Source: Sneathiella sedimenti
Lineage (GTDB): Bacteria > Pseudomonadota > Alphaproteobacteria > Sneathiellales > Sneathiellaceae
Length of the DNA: 64,000 nucleotides
Reading direction: 5' to 3'
NCBI RefSeq assembly: GCF_017313765.1
Contig: NZ_JAFLNC010000001.1
Location: 806,001-870,000 of the forward strand
Numbering within the stretch: position 1 is the stretch's first letter; every line of letters begins with the position of its first letter. The notes below the pieces were generated by a model. The model worked only from the letters and a program-made list of their open reading frames with translations, made no database searches and was not told where the DNA came from. Both the position numbers and the translations under genes were made by a program. This document shows, one piece after another, positions 35,363 through 45,127 of the stretch.

Positions 35363-36280
35363 TCAGATGTTTTCGATCAGGTCCAGTCGGGGCAGGGGCC
35401 GAAAGTGTTCCACCAAATAATCAATAAAGACGCGCACTTTCGGGGACAGGTTTCGCTTGTCTGAATAAACCGCGAAAATGTCCGTAGGGTCCTCTTCATA
35501 CTCCGGCAGGAGGGTGACCAGACGCCCGGCGGCGATATCCTGCTCCACCAGGTAGGATGATAGCTGGGCAATCCCGAGGCCGGCTAAGGTCGCATGATAG
35601 ACCGCATCCGCACTATTAGAATCAAAATTGCCGATTGCGGTAAAGGTCCATGTCTTATCACCAAGATTGAAGTGCCAATCATTCCAATGACTTACTGTAG
35701 AAACACGCAAACAGTTGTGATTCTTGAGGTCCTCCGGCTTTTCAGGCCGTCCATACCGGGCAATATAGGACGGCGCCGCGCAGAGCAGGCGTTTGCTACT
35801 CGCAAGCTTGCGGGCGACCAACGATGTATCTGTAATCTGTTCAGCAATGCGAATTGCCACATCATAGTCGGAATCAGAAAGATCAATCGGCCGGTCCGTA
35901 ACTTCAAAAGTCACTTTCAGCATTGGATAGCGGGCGGTAAAAGTGGGAATTAGGGGCAGAAGTCGCGCTTTTCCAAAGGCCACCGTCGTGGCAACCCGCA
36001 GATTCCCTTGTGGCCGGCCGCTGAAGGATTGCGCAAGTTCCTCCGCACGATGGACTTCGGCCGAAATTCGCGCGCATCGCTCATAGAATGTCCGCCCCTC
36101 CAGCGTTGTGGAGACATGACGGGTGGAGCGGTTAAGGAGCCGAACGCCAAGTTTGTCTTCAAGATGGCTGATTTGCTTGCTCACTGCGGACGGCGTGAGA
36201 CCAAGACTGCGCGCGGTCGCTGAAAAACTGCCATGATCCACCACATTGGCAAAAAGGATCATCTGACTGGCGATATCCAT
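35363..36280 (-). CDS. LysR-family transcriptional regulator
   Basis: A 305-residue LysR regulator. The winged helix-turn-helix (about 1-60) has FANVVDHGSFSATARSLGLTPSAVSKQISHLEDKLGVRLLNRSTR. The substrate-binding domain (about 90-300) starts GNLRVATTVAFGKARLLPLI. It resembles the broad LysR group related to DmlR, but the effector is unknown. It diverges from a small gene plus GNAT acetyltransferase across 150 bp that contain a palindrome, so these are likely targets. It converges on parB with an 8-bp gap. Confidence 0.93.
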   Translation of the reverse strand: MDIASQMILFANVVDHGSFSATARSLGLTPSAVSKQISHLEDKLGVRLLNRSTRHVSTTLEGRTFYERCARISAEVHRAEELAQSFSGRPQGNLRVATTVAFGKARLLPLIPTFTARYPMLKVTFEVTDRPIDLSDSDYDVAIRIAEQITDTSLVARKLASSKRLLCAAPSYIARYGRPEKPEDLKNHNCLRVSTVSHWNDWHFNLGDKTWTFTAIGNFDSNSADAVYHATLAGLGIAQLSSYLVEQDIAAGRLVTLLPEYEEDPTDIFAVYSDKRNLSPKVRVFIDYLVEHFRPLPRLDLIENI

Positions 36281-36354
36281 ATGCCTATATCCTTACCTAT
36301 TCCTCTCAGGCAAAGCAGCTATGACCAGAATTGCCCTTATCAAATGCCGCAACG

Positions 36355-36366
36355 CAACATATGTTG
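36355..36366. promoter_or_regulatory. Candidate LysR operator palindrome
   Basis: Perfect 12-bp palindrome CAACATATGTTG, flanked by GCAA on the left (after two unmatched bases) and TTGC on the right. It lies midway between the divergent LysR gene and the small gene at 36431, where a LysR-type regulator would bind. No experimental or family motif supports it beyond position and symmetry. Confidence 0.35.
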
Positions 36367-36430
36367 TTGCAGTGCACCATAAATATGGATGCAGACTATA
36401 TATTTCGCAAGATTAAAAGAGGAAATTTCG

Positions 36431-36676
36431 ATGACTGATTTGTTACAAGACAAAACGACAGGAAATATCACACTTGCGGACATCGACAGCGGCGTTCGGG
36501 AGGCGCGGCGGCTGAGAAGTGAAGAAATTCACCGGCTGCTCGGAGTTGCCAACATGTGGGTCCGCAAAGAAATTAACGAATTTTTCCGGTATGCCAAGCG
36601 TCTTGGTACCTGGTTGATCCATAAACTGGAGACCATGACCCTACGGCACCAGCAGACACGGGTGCATTATGACTAA
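36431..36676 (+). CDS. Small basic helical protein, unknown function
   Basis: An 81-residue protein; the ATG at 36431 follows AGAGGAAA at good spacing. The N-terminal part is acidic. The middle, VREARRLRSEEIHRLLGVA, and the C-terminal part, with EFFRYAKRLGTWL, are amphipathic and basic. This is loosely like short DUF1127-type proteins that often carry Arg-rich helices, but I cannot assign it to that family. It overlaps the GNAT gene by 8 bp and so is likely cotranslated. It is divergent from the LysR gene. Confidence 0.65.
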   Translation: MTDLLQDKTTGNITLADIDSGVREARRLRSEEIHRLLGVANMWVRKEINEFFRYAKRLGTWLIHKLETMTLRHQQTRVHYD

Positions 36677-37217
36677 ACCCCTGGAATCTGCGTTTCTACC
36701 GCCTCGACAGGATTTTTTAACCCCGATTTTCCGGGAGTTGCGCCCGTCAGAGCATGAGCTGTTGCAGGGACACCTGCTCCGGTTAAGTTCTGACAGCCGG
36801 GCGAAGCGATTCTGCAGCCCTTTTTCAGTGCAGTTGATAGAGAAATACTGCCGGAACGAAGGCCAACCGATGCCAATTATTGTCGGTGCCTTTATCGGGG
36901 ATACCCTCCGCGGGGTTGTGGAACTGCGGTTTGACCGATCTCGTCCAAGAAATACCGCCGAACTGGCTATAAGTGTCGAGGATGACTGGCAGGACATCGG
37001 TGTCGGCACCCGCTTGATGGAGATGGCGCTACACTGCGCCCGTGATAACGGGATCGCCCGGCTTGAGGTGAATTTCCTGCCGCTCAACACAGCAATGCGT
37101 CGGCTTGCCTGGAAATTCGGCGCGAATTTCTCCCACCAGACGGGTCTGACAAAGGGACTATTTTCCCTGTCGGACATTGACTATGCGGTTGACGCCGGGT
37201 CCAAACGGCCGCAATAG
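36669..37217 (+). CDS. GNAT-family N-acetyltransferase
   Basis: A 182-residue protein with the acetyl-CoA-binding site AISVEDDWQDIGVGTRLMEMAL near residues 98-119, where Q/R-x-x-G-x-G appears as QDIGVG. The preceding strand carries GAFIGDTLRGVVELRF and the C-terminal strand NTAMRRLAWKFGANF. The architecture resembles the small-molecule or protein acetylase modules found fused to acyl-CoA synthetases (Pat-like), but the substrate is unknown. It overlaps the small helical gene by 8 bp and probably shares its promoter. Confidence 0.88.
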   Translation: MTKPLESAFLPPRQDFLTPIFRELRPSEHELLQGHLLRLSSDSRAKRFCSPFSVQLIEKYCRNEGQPMPIIVGAFIGDTLRGVVELRFDRSRPRNTAELAISVEDDWQDIGVGTRLMEMALHCARDNGIARLEVNFLPLNTAMRRLAWKFGANFSHQTGLTKGLFSLSDIDYAVDAGSKRPQ

Positions 37218-37260
37218 CCCTTGTCTGGTGACCCCGTCCGCCAACTCAACCTGTCATTCC

Positions 37261-37881
37261 TCAATAGAGGGAAGATTGTTGGCGGGCGGGGAGCTCCGCA
37301 TCGTAAGAAACGGCATCAAAGTCCGGTTTGGCCGCTTTGGTCATCTGGCCCGCTGTTGGGACGTCCCCTTTCATGAGATGCACCGCCGGATCCCACAGGC
37401 GAGAGCGTTTCAGGGCACGGGAGCACTGGAAATAGACCGCCTCGATCTCGACCAGCAGAACCGAGCGTGGCATCGTGGCGCCAACCCTAAAGCTTTGAAT
37501 TAATTGAGGGTCTACCGTTATCCTTGCGCTTCCATTGATGCGTATGCACTCCTCAATCCCTGGAATCAGGAAGAGCAGAGCCACCCTCGGATCAGAGACG
37601 ATATTGCGCAAAGTATCGATGCGGTTATTCCCGCGCCGGTCTGGTATGGCGATATGCCGGTCATCCAGCACGCGAAAAAGTTGACCCGGCGCGTCGCCGC
37701 GCGGTGAACAGTCGAGCCCGCAGGGCCCTGTACTCGCAAGTGCAAAAAAGGGCGTGTTTTCGATCCATTGACGGTATTCCGGTGTGAGTGCCGGTGTCTC
37801 CTTCGCGAGCGAAACGGGATTAACCGTGTCGTACAGCGCTTCCAGAGCCTCTATTGTGGTGATTTCATATGAACTTGGCAT
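37261..37881 (-). CDS. Pyridoxamine 5'-phosphate oxidase-family flavoprotein (MSMEG_1061-like)
   Basis: A 206-residue FMN-binding split-barrel protein. Hallmarks are FFALASTGPCGLDCSPRGD near residue 45, then the DDRHIAIPDRRGNNRIDTLRNIVSDPRVALLFLIPG block, and NGSARITVD. This pattern fits the MSMEG_1061 family of PPOX-type flavoproteins. These act on unknown substrates rather than pyridoxamine phosphate. It is 54 bp downstream of the HAD phosphatase on the same strand and converges on the GNAT gene. Confidence 0.88.
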   Translation of the reverse strand: MPSSYEITTIEALEALYDTVNPVSLAKETPALTPEYRQWIENTPFFALASTGPCGLDCSPRGDAPGQLFRVLDDRHIAIPDRRGNNRIDTLRNIVSDPRVALLFLIPGIEECIRINGSARITVDPQLIQSFRVGATMPRSVLLVEIEAVYFQCSRALKRSRLWDPAVHLMKGDVPTAGQMTKAAKPDFDAVSYDAELPARQQSSLY

Positions 37882-37935
37882 TTTTCACCTGATCCAGTAG
37901 CGAGACATAACTCTTTTTATCGAAAGCTCGGTTTA

Positions 37936-38580
37936 CTAAAGCATTAGCAGGTCCGGTAACTCATTCATATTATTGAATATTCTTGCGCCAACGGCGGCGA
38001 GGTCGGTGCCGTCGTGATGGGGCGCGAAGCCGTAGCAGGGAATACCGGCGCGGGCCGCCCCGGTCGCGCCAAGGACGCTATCTTCGATGACCACGGCGTG
38101 GGCGGGTTCAACCTTGAACGCGGCGAGCGCGGCCTGAAACAGCGCCGGATCGGGTTTCGAGGTTTTGAGCGTATGGGCGGAGAACATGGCGCCTTTAAAC
38201 CGGGGGAGCAGTCCTGTCTGACCGAGGGTGATGGCCATTTTATCCTCGCTCCCGTTAGAGGCGACGCAATAGGGGACACGGGTCTCTTCCAGTCGGTCCA
38301 AGATGTCATGGATCCCGGTCATTGCGGGCACGCCTTTCCTGAGCGCCGCAAATTCCTCGGCATAAACCGCCTTAATCCACCCCTCCGGCAAGGTTGCGCC
38401 GCGCCTTTTTGCCTCTTTCTCGACATTCACCATGCTCCATCCGGTGAATAGGGCCGTACATTCCTCCGCGGTTAGGGAAAGGCCATGGCGCGTGAGGTTT
38501 TCGGCAAGGACAGCGTTGGATGTGGGTTCCGTATCTACAAGGACACCATCGCAATCGAAAATAACGAGTTCGGGGCGCAT
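37936..38580 (-). CDS. HAD-superfamily phosphatase (phosphoglycolate phosphatase-like)
   Basis: HAD subfamily IA hydrolase. Motif I is VIFDCDGVLVDTEPTSN with the nucleophile Asp at 9. A helical cap follows, motif II is CVASNGSEDK, and motif III/IV is KTSKPDPALFQAA and VIEDSVLGATGAARAG. The 214 residues fit the beta-phosphoglucomutase/6-phosphogluconate phosphatase group; the substrate cannot be read. It begins 3 bp after the holA stop, so it is a member of the leuS-lptE-holA unit. Confidence 0.9.
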   Translation of the reverse strand: MRPELVIFDCDGVLVDTEPTSNAVLAENLTRHGLSLTAEECTALFTGWSMVNVEKEAKRRGATLPEGWIKAVYAEEFAALRKGVPAMTGIHDILDRLEETRVPYCVASNGSEDKMAITLGQTGLLPRFKGAMFSAHTLKTSKPDPALFQAALAAFKVEPAHAVVIEDSVLGATGAARAGIPCYGFAPHHDGTDLAAVGARIFNNMNELPDLLML

Positions 38581-38583
38581 CTT

Positions 38584-39603
38584 CTATCGCCGCCGGTTGG
38601 CCATGGCAATGCGCATCAAAGCCCGGCGGCAGATGGCTTCATCGGGATAACCCGTTGATTTGCATTTCATTTCTGCATCCAGTGTTATCTCGAGACAGGT
38701 TGCAAAATGGGTGCTTGGCTTACCGCCGATCTCGGCCGCCGCCTTTTTCTGGTTGAAAAAGGGAATGCCTGCCTTGCGGATTGCATCCTCGGTTCGGGCG
38801 CCGCCATCCCGGATTGCCGCGGCCTTGTGTAACTGCTTAAGCTGGTTCTGGATCATGCGCAGGAAACCGATCGGGCTTTCCCCGGCGGAAAAGGCCTTAT
38901 TGAGGTATCTTTCCAGCCCGTCGAGGTCCCCAAGCAAGGTTGCGTCGATCACATCGAAGATGCTTTGTGCGGAGGAGTCGCCGATATTGGCGCGCACATC
39001 CTCGAGCGTCATCGGGTCCGTCCGTCCCCGCATATAAAGCACCAGTTTCTCCAGTTCCCCGCGGGAGATGGCCCGGTCACTTCCAAGATTTTCACGCAAA
39101 TATTCTATGACCTCGCGTGAGGGGGAGAGGTTGGCAGCACCAAGCACCTCCTTGATCAGGCCAAGAATATCCTGCGCCTTGTCATGGGCACAGAGCGTCA
39201 CGACACCATTTGGCGCCTTGTTGATCATCTTGACGAGGGCACTGTCTTTGCGAATGTCACCGGCCTCAATCACCAGGATGCTGTCCGAGAGATCTAGCTC
39301 CAACACAGGCTCAATATAGCCTTTTGCGTTGTTATTTGCGCCACGCAGGCGAACGACGCGCTCCCCTCCCATCATGGACATAGCCGATACTTCATCTATC
39401 AGGCGTGCCGGATCGGCGGATAGATCGCCGGCCTCCATGTCGATAAAGCGGAACGGATCATCTAAGCTCTCGACGATACTCACACAGAGCGCGCGGGAAA
39501 GCTCCCGCACCAGACCTTCATCGGCCCCGAAAAACAGGAAAATGCGGAATTTCGGGTCGCGGGACTTCAGAAAAGCGGGGATTCTACCGCTGGCCAGTTC
39601 CAC
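38584..39603 (-). CDS. holA: DNA polymerase III delta subunit
   Basis: Clamp-loader subunit that opens the sliding clamp. The family N-terminus here is VELASGRIPAFLKS followed by RIFLFFGADEGLVRELS. Later signatures are EVSAMSMMGGERVVRLR, NLGSDRAISRGELEKLVLY and DVIDATLLGDLDGLERYL. An open frame extends to 39783, but that part overlaps lptE. I choose the GTG at 39603, which follows a CAGGTGAT site and starts 4 bp after the lptE stop, giving 339 residues. Confidence 0.94.
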   Translation of the reverse strand: MELASGRIPAFLKSRDPKFRIFLFFGADEGLVRELSRALCVSIVESLDDPFRFIDMEAGDLSADPARLIDEVSAMSMMGGERVVRLRGANNNAKGYIEPVLELDLSDSILVIEAGDIRKDSALVKMINKAPNGVVTLCAHDKAQDILGLIKEVLGAANLSPSREVIEYLRENLGSDRAISRGELEKLVLYMRGRTDPMTLEDVRANIGDSSAQSIFDVIDATLLGDLDGLERYLNKAFSAGESPIGFLRMIQNQLKQLHKAAAIRDGGARTEDAIRKAGIPFFNQKKAAAEIGGKPSTHFATCLEITLDAEMKCKSTGYPDEAICRRALMRIAMANRRR

Positions 39604-39607
39604 CGGA

Positions 39608-40108
39608 TCACCTGCCTGCGAAAAAGACGGAAAGCTGCTGGTTGATCTGTTCCGCGGCGACGAGGGCTGCGCGTTTCTCCGCATTATTCGCGGCGGCAAG
39701 GTTGGCAAATTCCGACTGCACCACGTTGTAGGAGGCAATATTCTGCGTCGACCCGGAATAGATAACCTCCCTGCCAGAGGCATCCGTCAGGCGAAACTGG
39801 CTGGCGAGGGTCAGGTTAAAGCGGGTCTTGGTGTCGTCATTCTGGATGGCGAGACCTTCGGACTGGACTTCAATGGTGACGGCAAGCCGGTACGCCGGTG
39901 TCGTCGGGATGCCCCCCGGATTGGCGAGGTCGAGAAGCTCGTTCCGAAGGATTTGCCCGGTGCGTCCCTTAATCGGTTCCACATAGATCTGCGCGAGCTT
40001 TTCCTGCACGCCGGCGTTGCGGGTGGCGCTGCCATAAAGCGGCTGAAACCCGCAGGCAGCGACCAGGCTGGATATCAGCAGGACAAGGGTTACCCTAAAT
40101 AACGACAT
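39608..40108 (-). CDS. lptE: LPS assembly lipoprotein LptE
   Basis: Outer-membrane lipoprotein that plugs and assists LptD during LPS insertion. The signal peptide ends in the lipobox LVAAC with the lipidated Cys19, followed by [12 protein letters not shown], a strong family mark. The rest fits the small alpha/beta fold of LptE, with [12 protein letters not shown] and a variable C-terminus. I choose the ATG at 40108 (166 residues), since the longer frame to 40219 lies inside leuS. It overlaps leuS by 14 bp. It belongs with gmhA-hldE-hldD functionally, through LPS. Confidence 0.93.
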   Translation of the reverse strand: MSLFRVTLVLLISSLVAACGFQPLYGSATRNAGVQEKLAQIYVEPIKGRTGQILRNELLDLANPGGIPTTPAYRLAVTIEVQSEGLAIQNDDTKTRFNLTLASQFRLTDASGREVIYSGSTQNIASYNVVQSEFANLAAANNAEKRAALVAAEQINQQLSVFFAGR

Positions 40109-42653
40109 TGACGATCCGGTTCGGTACAACGATGACTTTGCGAATGGCATTTTCGCCGATTGCATTCTGGACTGATTTTTGCGCCAGTGCAATTTCTTCC
40201 ACTTTCGCGGCCTGCTCATCGAGTGCCACCTCTATGGTGGCGCGCAGCTTGCCCTTGACCTGTACAGCCATGGTAATCCGGTCCTCAACGATCAGGGCTG
40301 GGTCTGCCTGCGGCCAGGCAGTATCAACCAACATGGTGTCATGGTCCAGCATCTGCCAGAGTTCCTCGGCGAGGTGGGGCATCATTGGGGCGATTAGCTG
40401 GACAATGATTTCCATGCTTTCACGGAGCGCCCATCTCGCGCCGTCATTCTCCTCGAACTTATGCTCGCTGAGCGCCTTCATGAACTCATAAATGCGGGCG
40501 ATGGCGTTGTTGAAATGCAAATTCTCGATATTGTCCGTGACTTGGGCCACGGTCTTATGGGCGGCCTTTCGCAACTTCACCGCACCCTCAGAAAAGTCAC
40601 CAGGCATTGCCGCGCCCGTGGCGGCGGCCATGTCCAGGTTTTCCGAGATATATCGATGAAGCCGCTGCACGAAACGCCAGGCGCCGGTTGCTCCCGCGTC
40701 GGTCCATTCCATGTCGCGATCTGGTGGGCTGTCTGAGAGAACATACCAGCGCGCCGCATCGGCGCCGAATTTCTCGATAATCGCGCCGGGGTCGACAACG
40801 TTTTTCTTGGATTTCGACATCTTCTCGACGCCACCGACGGTGACGGGCTTGCCGGTTGCCAGCTCGATCAGCTCTCCGGCATCGTTATGGTCCACCTCGT
40901 CGGGCAGCAGCCATTCGCCGGTTGCGGATTTATAGGTCTCATGGGTCACCATGCCTTGTGTGAAGAGACCAGCAAAAGGTTCCTCTACATTGGACCAGCC
41001 GGTTTGCATCATCGCGCGGGAGTAAAAGCGCGAATAGAGGAGATGCAGGATCGCATGCTCGATTCCGCCAATATACTGATCGACAGGCAACCAGTAGTCG
41101 ACCTTGTCCCGCTCCACCGGCTGATCGGCGCGCGGCGAACAAAACCGTGCAAAATACCAGGAACTGTCGACAAAGGTGTCCATTGTGTCGGTTTCGCGTG
41201 TCGCCTCTCCGCCGCAGCTGGGGCAATTTACGTGCTTCCATGTCGGGTGATGATCGAGCGGATTACCCGGTTTGTCGAAGGTGACATCGTCGGGGAGCTT
41301 GACCGGAAGGTTTTCTTCCTTCTCCGCAACGGTGCCGCATTTTGCGCAATGGATCATCGGGATCGGGCAGCCCCAGTAGCGCTGACGCGAAAGACCCCAG
41401 TCCCGCAGGCGGTAATTGATCTTCTCCGTGCCCTTGCCCATTTCCTCAAGCCGGCGGATAATCTCGGATTTCGCGGCCTCAACCTCCAACCCGTTCAGGA
41501 AATCGGAATTGATGATTTTTCCGGGGCCGGTGTAGGCCTCATCGATGATTTCCGGTGTTTTATCATCTGGAGATACAACGGGGGTGACTTCCAGGCCGTA
41601 TTTCCGCGCAAAATCCAGGTCGCGCTGGTCATGGGCGGGACAGCCAAAGATCGCGCCTGTGCCATATTCCATCAGGACAAAATTGGCGACATAGATCGGC
41701 AGGGTTTTGCCCTCAATGAAGGGATGGGCGACCTTAAGTCCGGTATCGACGCCTTTTTTCTCTGCTTTTTCAATGGCTTCCTCGCTGGTGCCCATCTGGT
41801 GGCATTCAGCGACAAAGGCGGCGACTTCCGCATTGTCCTTGGCCAGCCGCTGGGTCAGCGGATGATCGGCGGAAACCGCCATGAAGCTCGCCCCGAAGAG
41901 GGTGTCCGGGCGTGTGGTGTAGATATTAAGCGGGTCGTCCTCCCCGAGGATGTCGAAAGCAACATGCGCACCCTGTGATCGTCCGATCCAGTTCTGCTGC
42001 ATCAGACGCACGCGATCGGGCCAGCGATCGAGTTTGTCGAGCGCGGTCAAGAGTTCCTCGCTGTAGTCGGAGATGCGGAACATCCATTGATCCAGCTTGC
42101 GTTTCTCGACCACGGCGCCAGAGCGCCAACCCTTGCCATCGATCACCTGTTCATTGGCGAGCACGGTCATGTCGATGGGATCCCAGTTGACCCAGCTTTC
42201 CTTGCGATAGACCAGGCCTTTCTTGAAGAAATCGAGGAACAGCTTCTGCTGGTGCCCGTAATAGCCGGGGTGGCAGGTGGCGATTTCCTTGCTCCAGTCG
42301 AGGGACAATCCCATGCCTTTCAGCTCATCCCGCATATGGGCGATATTGGCATAGGTCCAGTCTGCCGGATGGACACCCTTGTCACGGGCGGCATTCTCGG
42401 CGGGCAGGCCGAAGGCGTCCCAGCCCATGGGATGGAGAACATTAAAACCTTGCGCCTTCTTATAGCGCGCCACCACGTCGCCCATGGTGTAGTTGCGGAC
42501 ATGGCCGATATGGATACGTCCCGACGGGTAGGGAAACATCTCCAGCACATAGTATTTCGGCTTGGCCGGATCGGCCTCCACCTCGAAACTCTTATGTTCT
42601 GCCCAGCTGGACTGCCATTTGGCTTCTACTTCTTTTGCATTATAGCGGGACAT
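40095..42653 (-). CDS. leuS: Leucyl-tRNA synthetase
   Basis: Class I aminoacyl-tRNA synthetase charging tRNA-Leu. The HIGH motif is in [18 protein letters not shown] near residue 40, the editing (CP1) domain has [15 protein letters not shown], and KMSKS occurs as [14 protein letters not shown] near residue 620. Zinc-like CAKCG and CPSCGG motifs are also present. I choose the ATG at 42653 ([14 protein letters not shown]); another ATG lies six codons upstream at 42671. It is first of the leuS-lptE-holA-HAD run. Confidence 0.97.
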   Translation of the reverse strand: MSRYNAKEVEAKWQSSWAEHKSFEVEADPAKPKYYVLEMFPYPSGRIHIGHVRNYTMGDVVARYKKAQGFNVLHPMGWDAFGLPAENAARDKGVHPADWTYANIAHMRDELKGMGLSLDWSKEIATCHPGYYGHQQKLFLDFFKKGLVYRKESWVNWDPIDMTVLANEQVIDGKGWRSGAVVEKRKLDQWMFRISDYSEELLTALDKLDRWPDRVRLMQQNWIGRSQGAHVAFDILGEDDPLNIYTTRPDTLFGASFMAVSADHPLTQRLAKDNAEVAAFVAECHQMGTSEEAIEKAEKKGVDTGLKVAHPFIEGKTLPIYVANFVLMEYGTGAIFGCPAHDQRDLDFARKYGLEVTPVVSPDDKTPEIIDEAYTGPGKIINSDFLNGLEVEAAKSEIIRRLEEMGKGTEKINYRLRDWGLSRQRYWGCPIPMIHCAKCGTVAEKEENLPVKLPDDVTFDKPGNPLDHHPTWKHVNCPSCGGEATRETDTMDTFVDSSWYFARFCSPRADQPVERDKVDYWLPVDQYIGGIEHAILHLLYSRFYSRAMMQTGWSNVEEPFAGLFTQGMVTHETYKSATGEWLLPDEVDHNDAGELIELATGKPVTVGGVEKMSKSKKNVVDPGAIIEKFGADAARWYVLSDSPPDRDMEWTDAGATGAWRFVQRLHRYISENLDMAAATGAAMPGDFSEGAVKLRKAAHKTVAQVTDNIENLHFNNAIARIYEFMKALSEHKFEENDGARWALRESMEIIVQLIAPMMPHLAEELWQMLDHDTMLVDTAWPQADPALIVEDRITMAVQVKGKLRATIEVALDEQAAKVEEIALAQKSVQNAIGENAIRKVIVVPNRIVNVVI

Positions 42654-42765
42654 AGCTGTTTCCCGTTCCATTCTGATCTGTGTGTCTAAAGGGTGTCTGT
42701 GCCCGTCTTCCTGATCTTTTGGAAAGATTGGTGATTAACTGCGTGCGGGCCCGGTTCTTATAAGG

Positions 42766-43329
42766 TTATTCGCCTTCGCGCGCTACCCTGAGTTCGCGTG
42801 CCTTGGCAAGGATGGCATTTTCAAGATCCGCCGTGACCTTGGGGGAGAGCGGTACGGCAATCCACTGGTTCACCGTATCAAGGTTCTGCTTAAAGGCGGT
42901 CACCCGAATTCCGTCTGCGCGCAGGCGCCGGTCAAGAATGTAGACCGTAACCTTGAAACGCTCGTTCGGTGACTCTGCCGTCGAGTACCAGTCGGTAATG
43001 ATTACGCCGCCAAAAGGGTCGGCCGAAGAGAGGGGCATGAAAGAGATGGTGTCGAGAGACGCGCGCCAGAGATAGGCATTCACCCCGAGACCGCTGCCAC
43101 CGCCAACACCGTCCTGAAGTTCCTTGTCATCGCCGCCGAACAGACCGCCCTTGCCGAAGATCGTTTGCTGATCCTTTGCGCCGGTCTGGTACACGACGCC
43201 GCGGTTGGATTCCGGGAAACTGGATTTCGCACTCAAATCAGATTCACAACCCGTCAGCAATAACGCCAGGCAACAGCCTGCTGCCACCGCATATAATTTT
43301 TGTCGTGTCATATCTGTCAGAATCCTCAT
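42766..43329 (-). CDS. DUF3576 lipoprotein
   Basis: Alphaproteobacterial outer-membrane or periplasmic lipoprotein of the DUF3576 family. The signal peptide has the lipobox LLTGC, followed by a Ser/Asn linker. The conserved domain reads LGVNAYLWRASLDTISFMPLSSADPFGGVIITDWY, with NERFKVTVYILDRRLRADGIRVTAF after it. The start is uncertain: ATG at 43329 or six codons later at 43311. Function is unknown. It precedes leuS by 113 bp on the same strand, a common pairing. Confidence 0.92.
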   Translation of the reverse strand: MRILTDMTRQKLYAVAAGCCLALLLTGCESDLSAKSSFPESNRGVVYQTGAKDQQTIFGKGGLFGGDDKELQDGVGGGSGLGVNAYLWRASLDTISFMPLSSADPFGGVIITDWYSTAESPNERFKVTVYILDRRLRADGIRVTAFKQNLDTVNQWIAVPLSPKVTADLENAILAKARELRVAREGE

Positions 43330-43639
43330 TTCTTCTGGCCACTAAACGCTCGAATTAGGGCGAAATCATGAAAAGGAGAGTTTATGCCAGCTTTCCGTCT
43401 TTGAGAACAGGAGAAAATGGCCGCTAACCATTATATAGCAGGAACTTTATGACCGGACAGAATTTGTTGTCACAAAAAGTTCATGGGAAAGTTTGTGATG
43501 CTAATCACTAACTAATCCGGGTTCGCTTGACGAGACATGCGTCAATCCTCATTACTGCGCAAGACCGCTGGAGTACGTCGGTCATTTTCTTTTATTTTCA
43601 ATCTACTATGCAGCCGGTCACGAGCTGCCAGGAGTCAAA
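43330..43639 (+). promoter_or_regulatory. Upstream region of the first porin gene
   Basis: A 310-bp non-coding gap divergent between the DUF3576 gene and the porin. It ends in a good ribosome-binding site (AGGAG 6 nt before ATG). The last 47 bp share an element with the second porin: TATTTT-C-AATCT at 43593-43604 and GAGC-N6-GAG-N-CAAA just before the start. I find no clear terminator or complete -35/-10 pair; TTGACG at about 43527 could be a -35. Confidence 0.5.
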
Positions 43640-44707
43640 ATGAAAAATGCAGTTTTGGGTACGACAGCTCTCGTCGCTGTTGGTGCACTAGCCGCCGCAC
43701 CAGCCTCCGCCGCTGAGAAAATTCAGCTCGGAGTTGGTGGTTACATGCAGTCCACATACTTCTATCAGGACAGTGATGAACCCGCAGGCACTCCGTCCCG
43801 TATTTCCGATAAGGTGACGCAGGAAGGCGAAATCTTCTTCACCGGTACCACGACTTTGGACAACGGTCTGAAATTCGGCGTCAACGTTCAGCTTGAAGCC
43901 TATACCTCTACAGACCAGATCGACGAAACCTATATCTTTGTTGAAGGCTCATTCGGTCGTGTGCTTCTCGGGTCCGAGAACAGTGCCTCATACCTGATGC
44001 ACTTTACCAGCCCGTCACCTGTTCCAATGTTCTCTGCGGATTCGAACAACGTTGCTCCGACAGGACAGGCGAATACGACTTATAACAATATGTTCTCTGA
44101 TGCGGACAAGATCACCTACTTCACGCCGCGTTTCGCCGGCTTCCAGTTGGGTGCGTCCTATGTTCCGGACGGGAATGCGGAAACAGGTTCAAACGGCAAT
44201 GCGTTTAGTGCGCCACTCTATGAAGCTGGTCTTGACCGCGGTTACTCTGTCGCCGTCAACTATGTCAACAAGTTCGGCGAAGTCGATCTTGGCCTGTCTG
44301 CAGGTTATGAGCAGGCGGAAGTCGCGGCCGCATCTGAAGACCAGAAAGCCTACAGCCTTGGTGCAACGGTCGGATTTGCCGGCTTTACTGTTGGTGCCGG
44401 TTACGCAATGGATAAGGATCTCGCAGGCGTTTCCGACAGCGACAGGAAGGCCTGGTCCGCCGGTGTTAAATACGGCATGGGCCCTTGGGCTGTTGGTGTA
44501 CAATACTCGAAAACGACCGTTGAACCTGCTGCCGGAGCAGACCAGGATGCCACGACATGGGTAATCGGCGGCCAGTATGCCCTCGGCCCGGGAATCACGG
44601 CGTTTGGTGGTCTTGAAATCGACGACAACGACCTGACAGCCAGCACGGCGACCCGCATGGCCGGAAAAACGAATACTTTCTTCGTTGGTACAGCGGTCAA
44701 TTTCTAA
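43640..44707 (+). CDS. Outer-membrane porin (first of a tandem pair)
   Basis: A 355-residue general porin. The signal peptide is residues 1 to about 24 (LVAVGALAAAPASAAEK). The mature part is a 16-strand beta-barrel-like pattern of alternating hydrophobic residues, with LDNGLKFGVNVQLEAY, GSFGRVLLGSENSASYL and RFAGFQLGASYVPDG as porin signatures. It ends in the C-terminal Phe needed for BAM assembly. A trimeric general diffusion channel is expected. It is highly similar to the next gene but uses more GC-ending codons. A strong terminator follows. Confidence 0.95.
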   Translation: MKNAVLGTTALVAVGALAAAPASAAEKIQLGVGGYMQSTYFYQDSDEPAGTPSRISDKVTQEGEIFFTGTTTLDNGLKFGVNVQLEAYTSTDQIDETYIFVEGSFGRVLLGSENSASYLMHFTSPSPVPMFSADSNNVAPTGQANTTYNNMFSDADKITYFTPRFAGFQLGASYVPDGNAETGSNGNAFSAPLYEAGLDRGYSVAVNYVNKFGEVDLGLSAGYEQAEVAAASEDQKAYSLGATVGFAGFTVGAGYAMDKDLAGVSDSDRKAWSAGVKYGMGPWAVGVQYSKTTVEPAAGADQDATTWVIGGQYALGPGITAFGGLEIDDNDLTASTATRMAGKTNTFFVGTAVNF

Positions 44708-44733
44708 TTCTCCAGCGTCTTGGAGAGACTGGG

Positions 44734-44762
44734 AAGAGGGCAGAGATTCTGCCCTCTTTTTT
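44734..44762 (+). terminator. Intrinsic terminator after the first porin
   Basis: A nine-base-pair stem GAGGGCAGA / TCTGCCCTC with a 3-nt loop, extended by two A-T pairs and followed by six T. It stands 27 bp after the porin stop, so the two porin genes are probably transcribed separately. Confidence 0.93.
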
Positions 44763-45127
44763 GTTGGTCACAGATTCTGGTGTGCCGTCCGTTGATTTAC
44801 TCGTTATGCCAGTGCGGGCCGTTTGACTCCGAAAACAAGGTAATAATATGGCCACAGGGATCATCGCTCCATTCAGGCGCTAAAAACTCATGAAAACAAT
44901 ATCGTTATGCCTTTTTCCTAATACGGCATCACGGATACCCATCGCGAACCATGGCCCAAATGTGACTTTTAAAGCACAGTCCGGCAAATTTGGTAAAAAC
45001 GCCATCGTCTTGCGCTTGACCGGATAGCCATTAACCTTCTTTACTCCCTCTTGACTAACGGGCCAATCGGCCTTGCGTCTGTATTTTAATCTTAGTTCTC
45101 TGGCTTTCTGAGCAGAGGGGAGACAAA
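44763..45127 (+). promoter_or_regulatory. Intergenic region before the second porin
   Basis: A 365-bp stretch without a credible gene; a 120-codon minus-strand frame at 44880-45242 has no family features and runs into the porin. It ends with GGGGAGA before the ATG. TATTTTAATCT at 45082-45092 and GAGC-N6-GAG-N-CAAA match the first porin's upstream region at identical distances from the start. The rest differs, which points to independent regulation. Confidence 0.5.
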
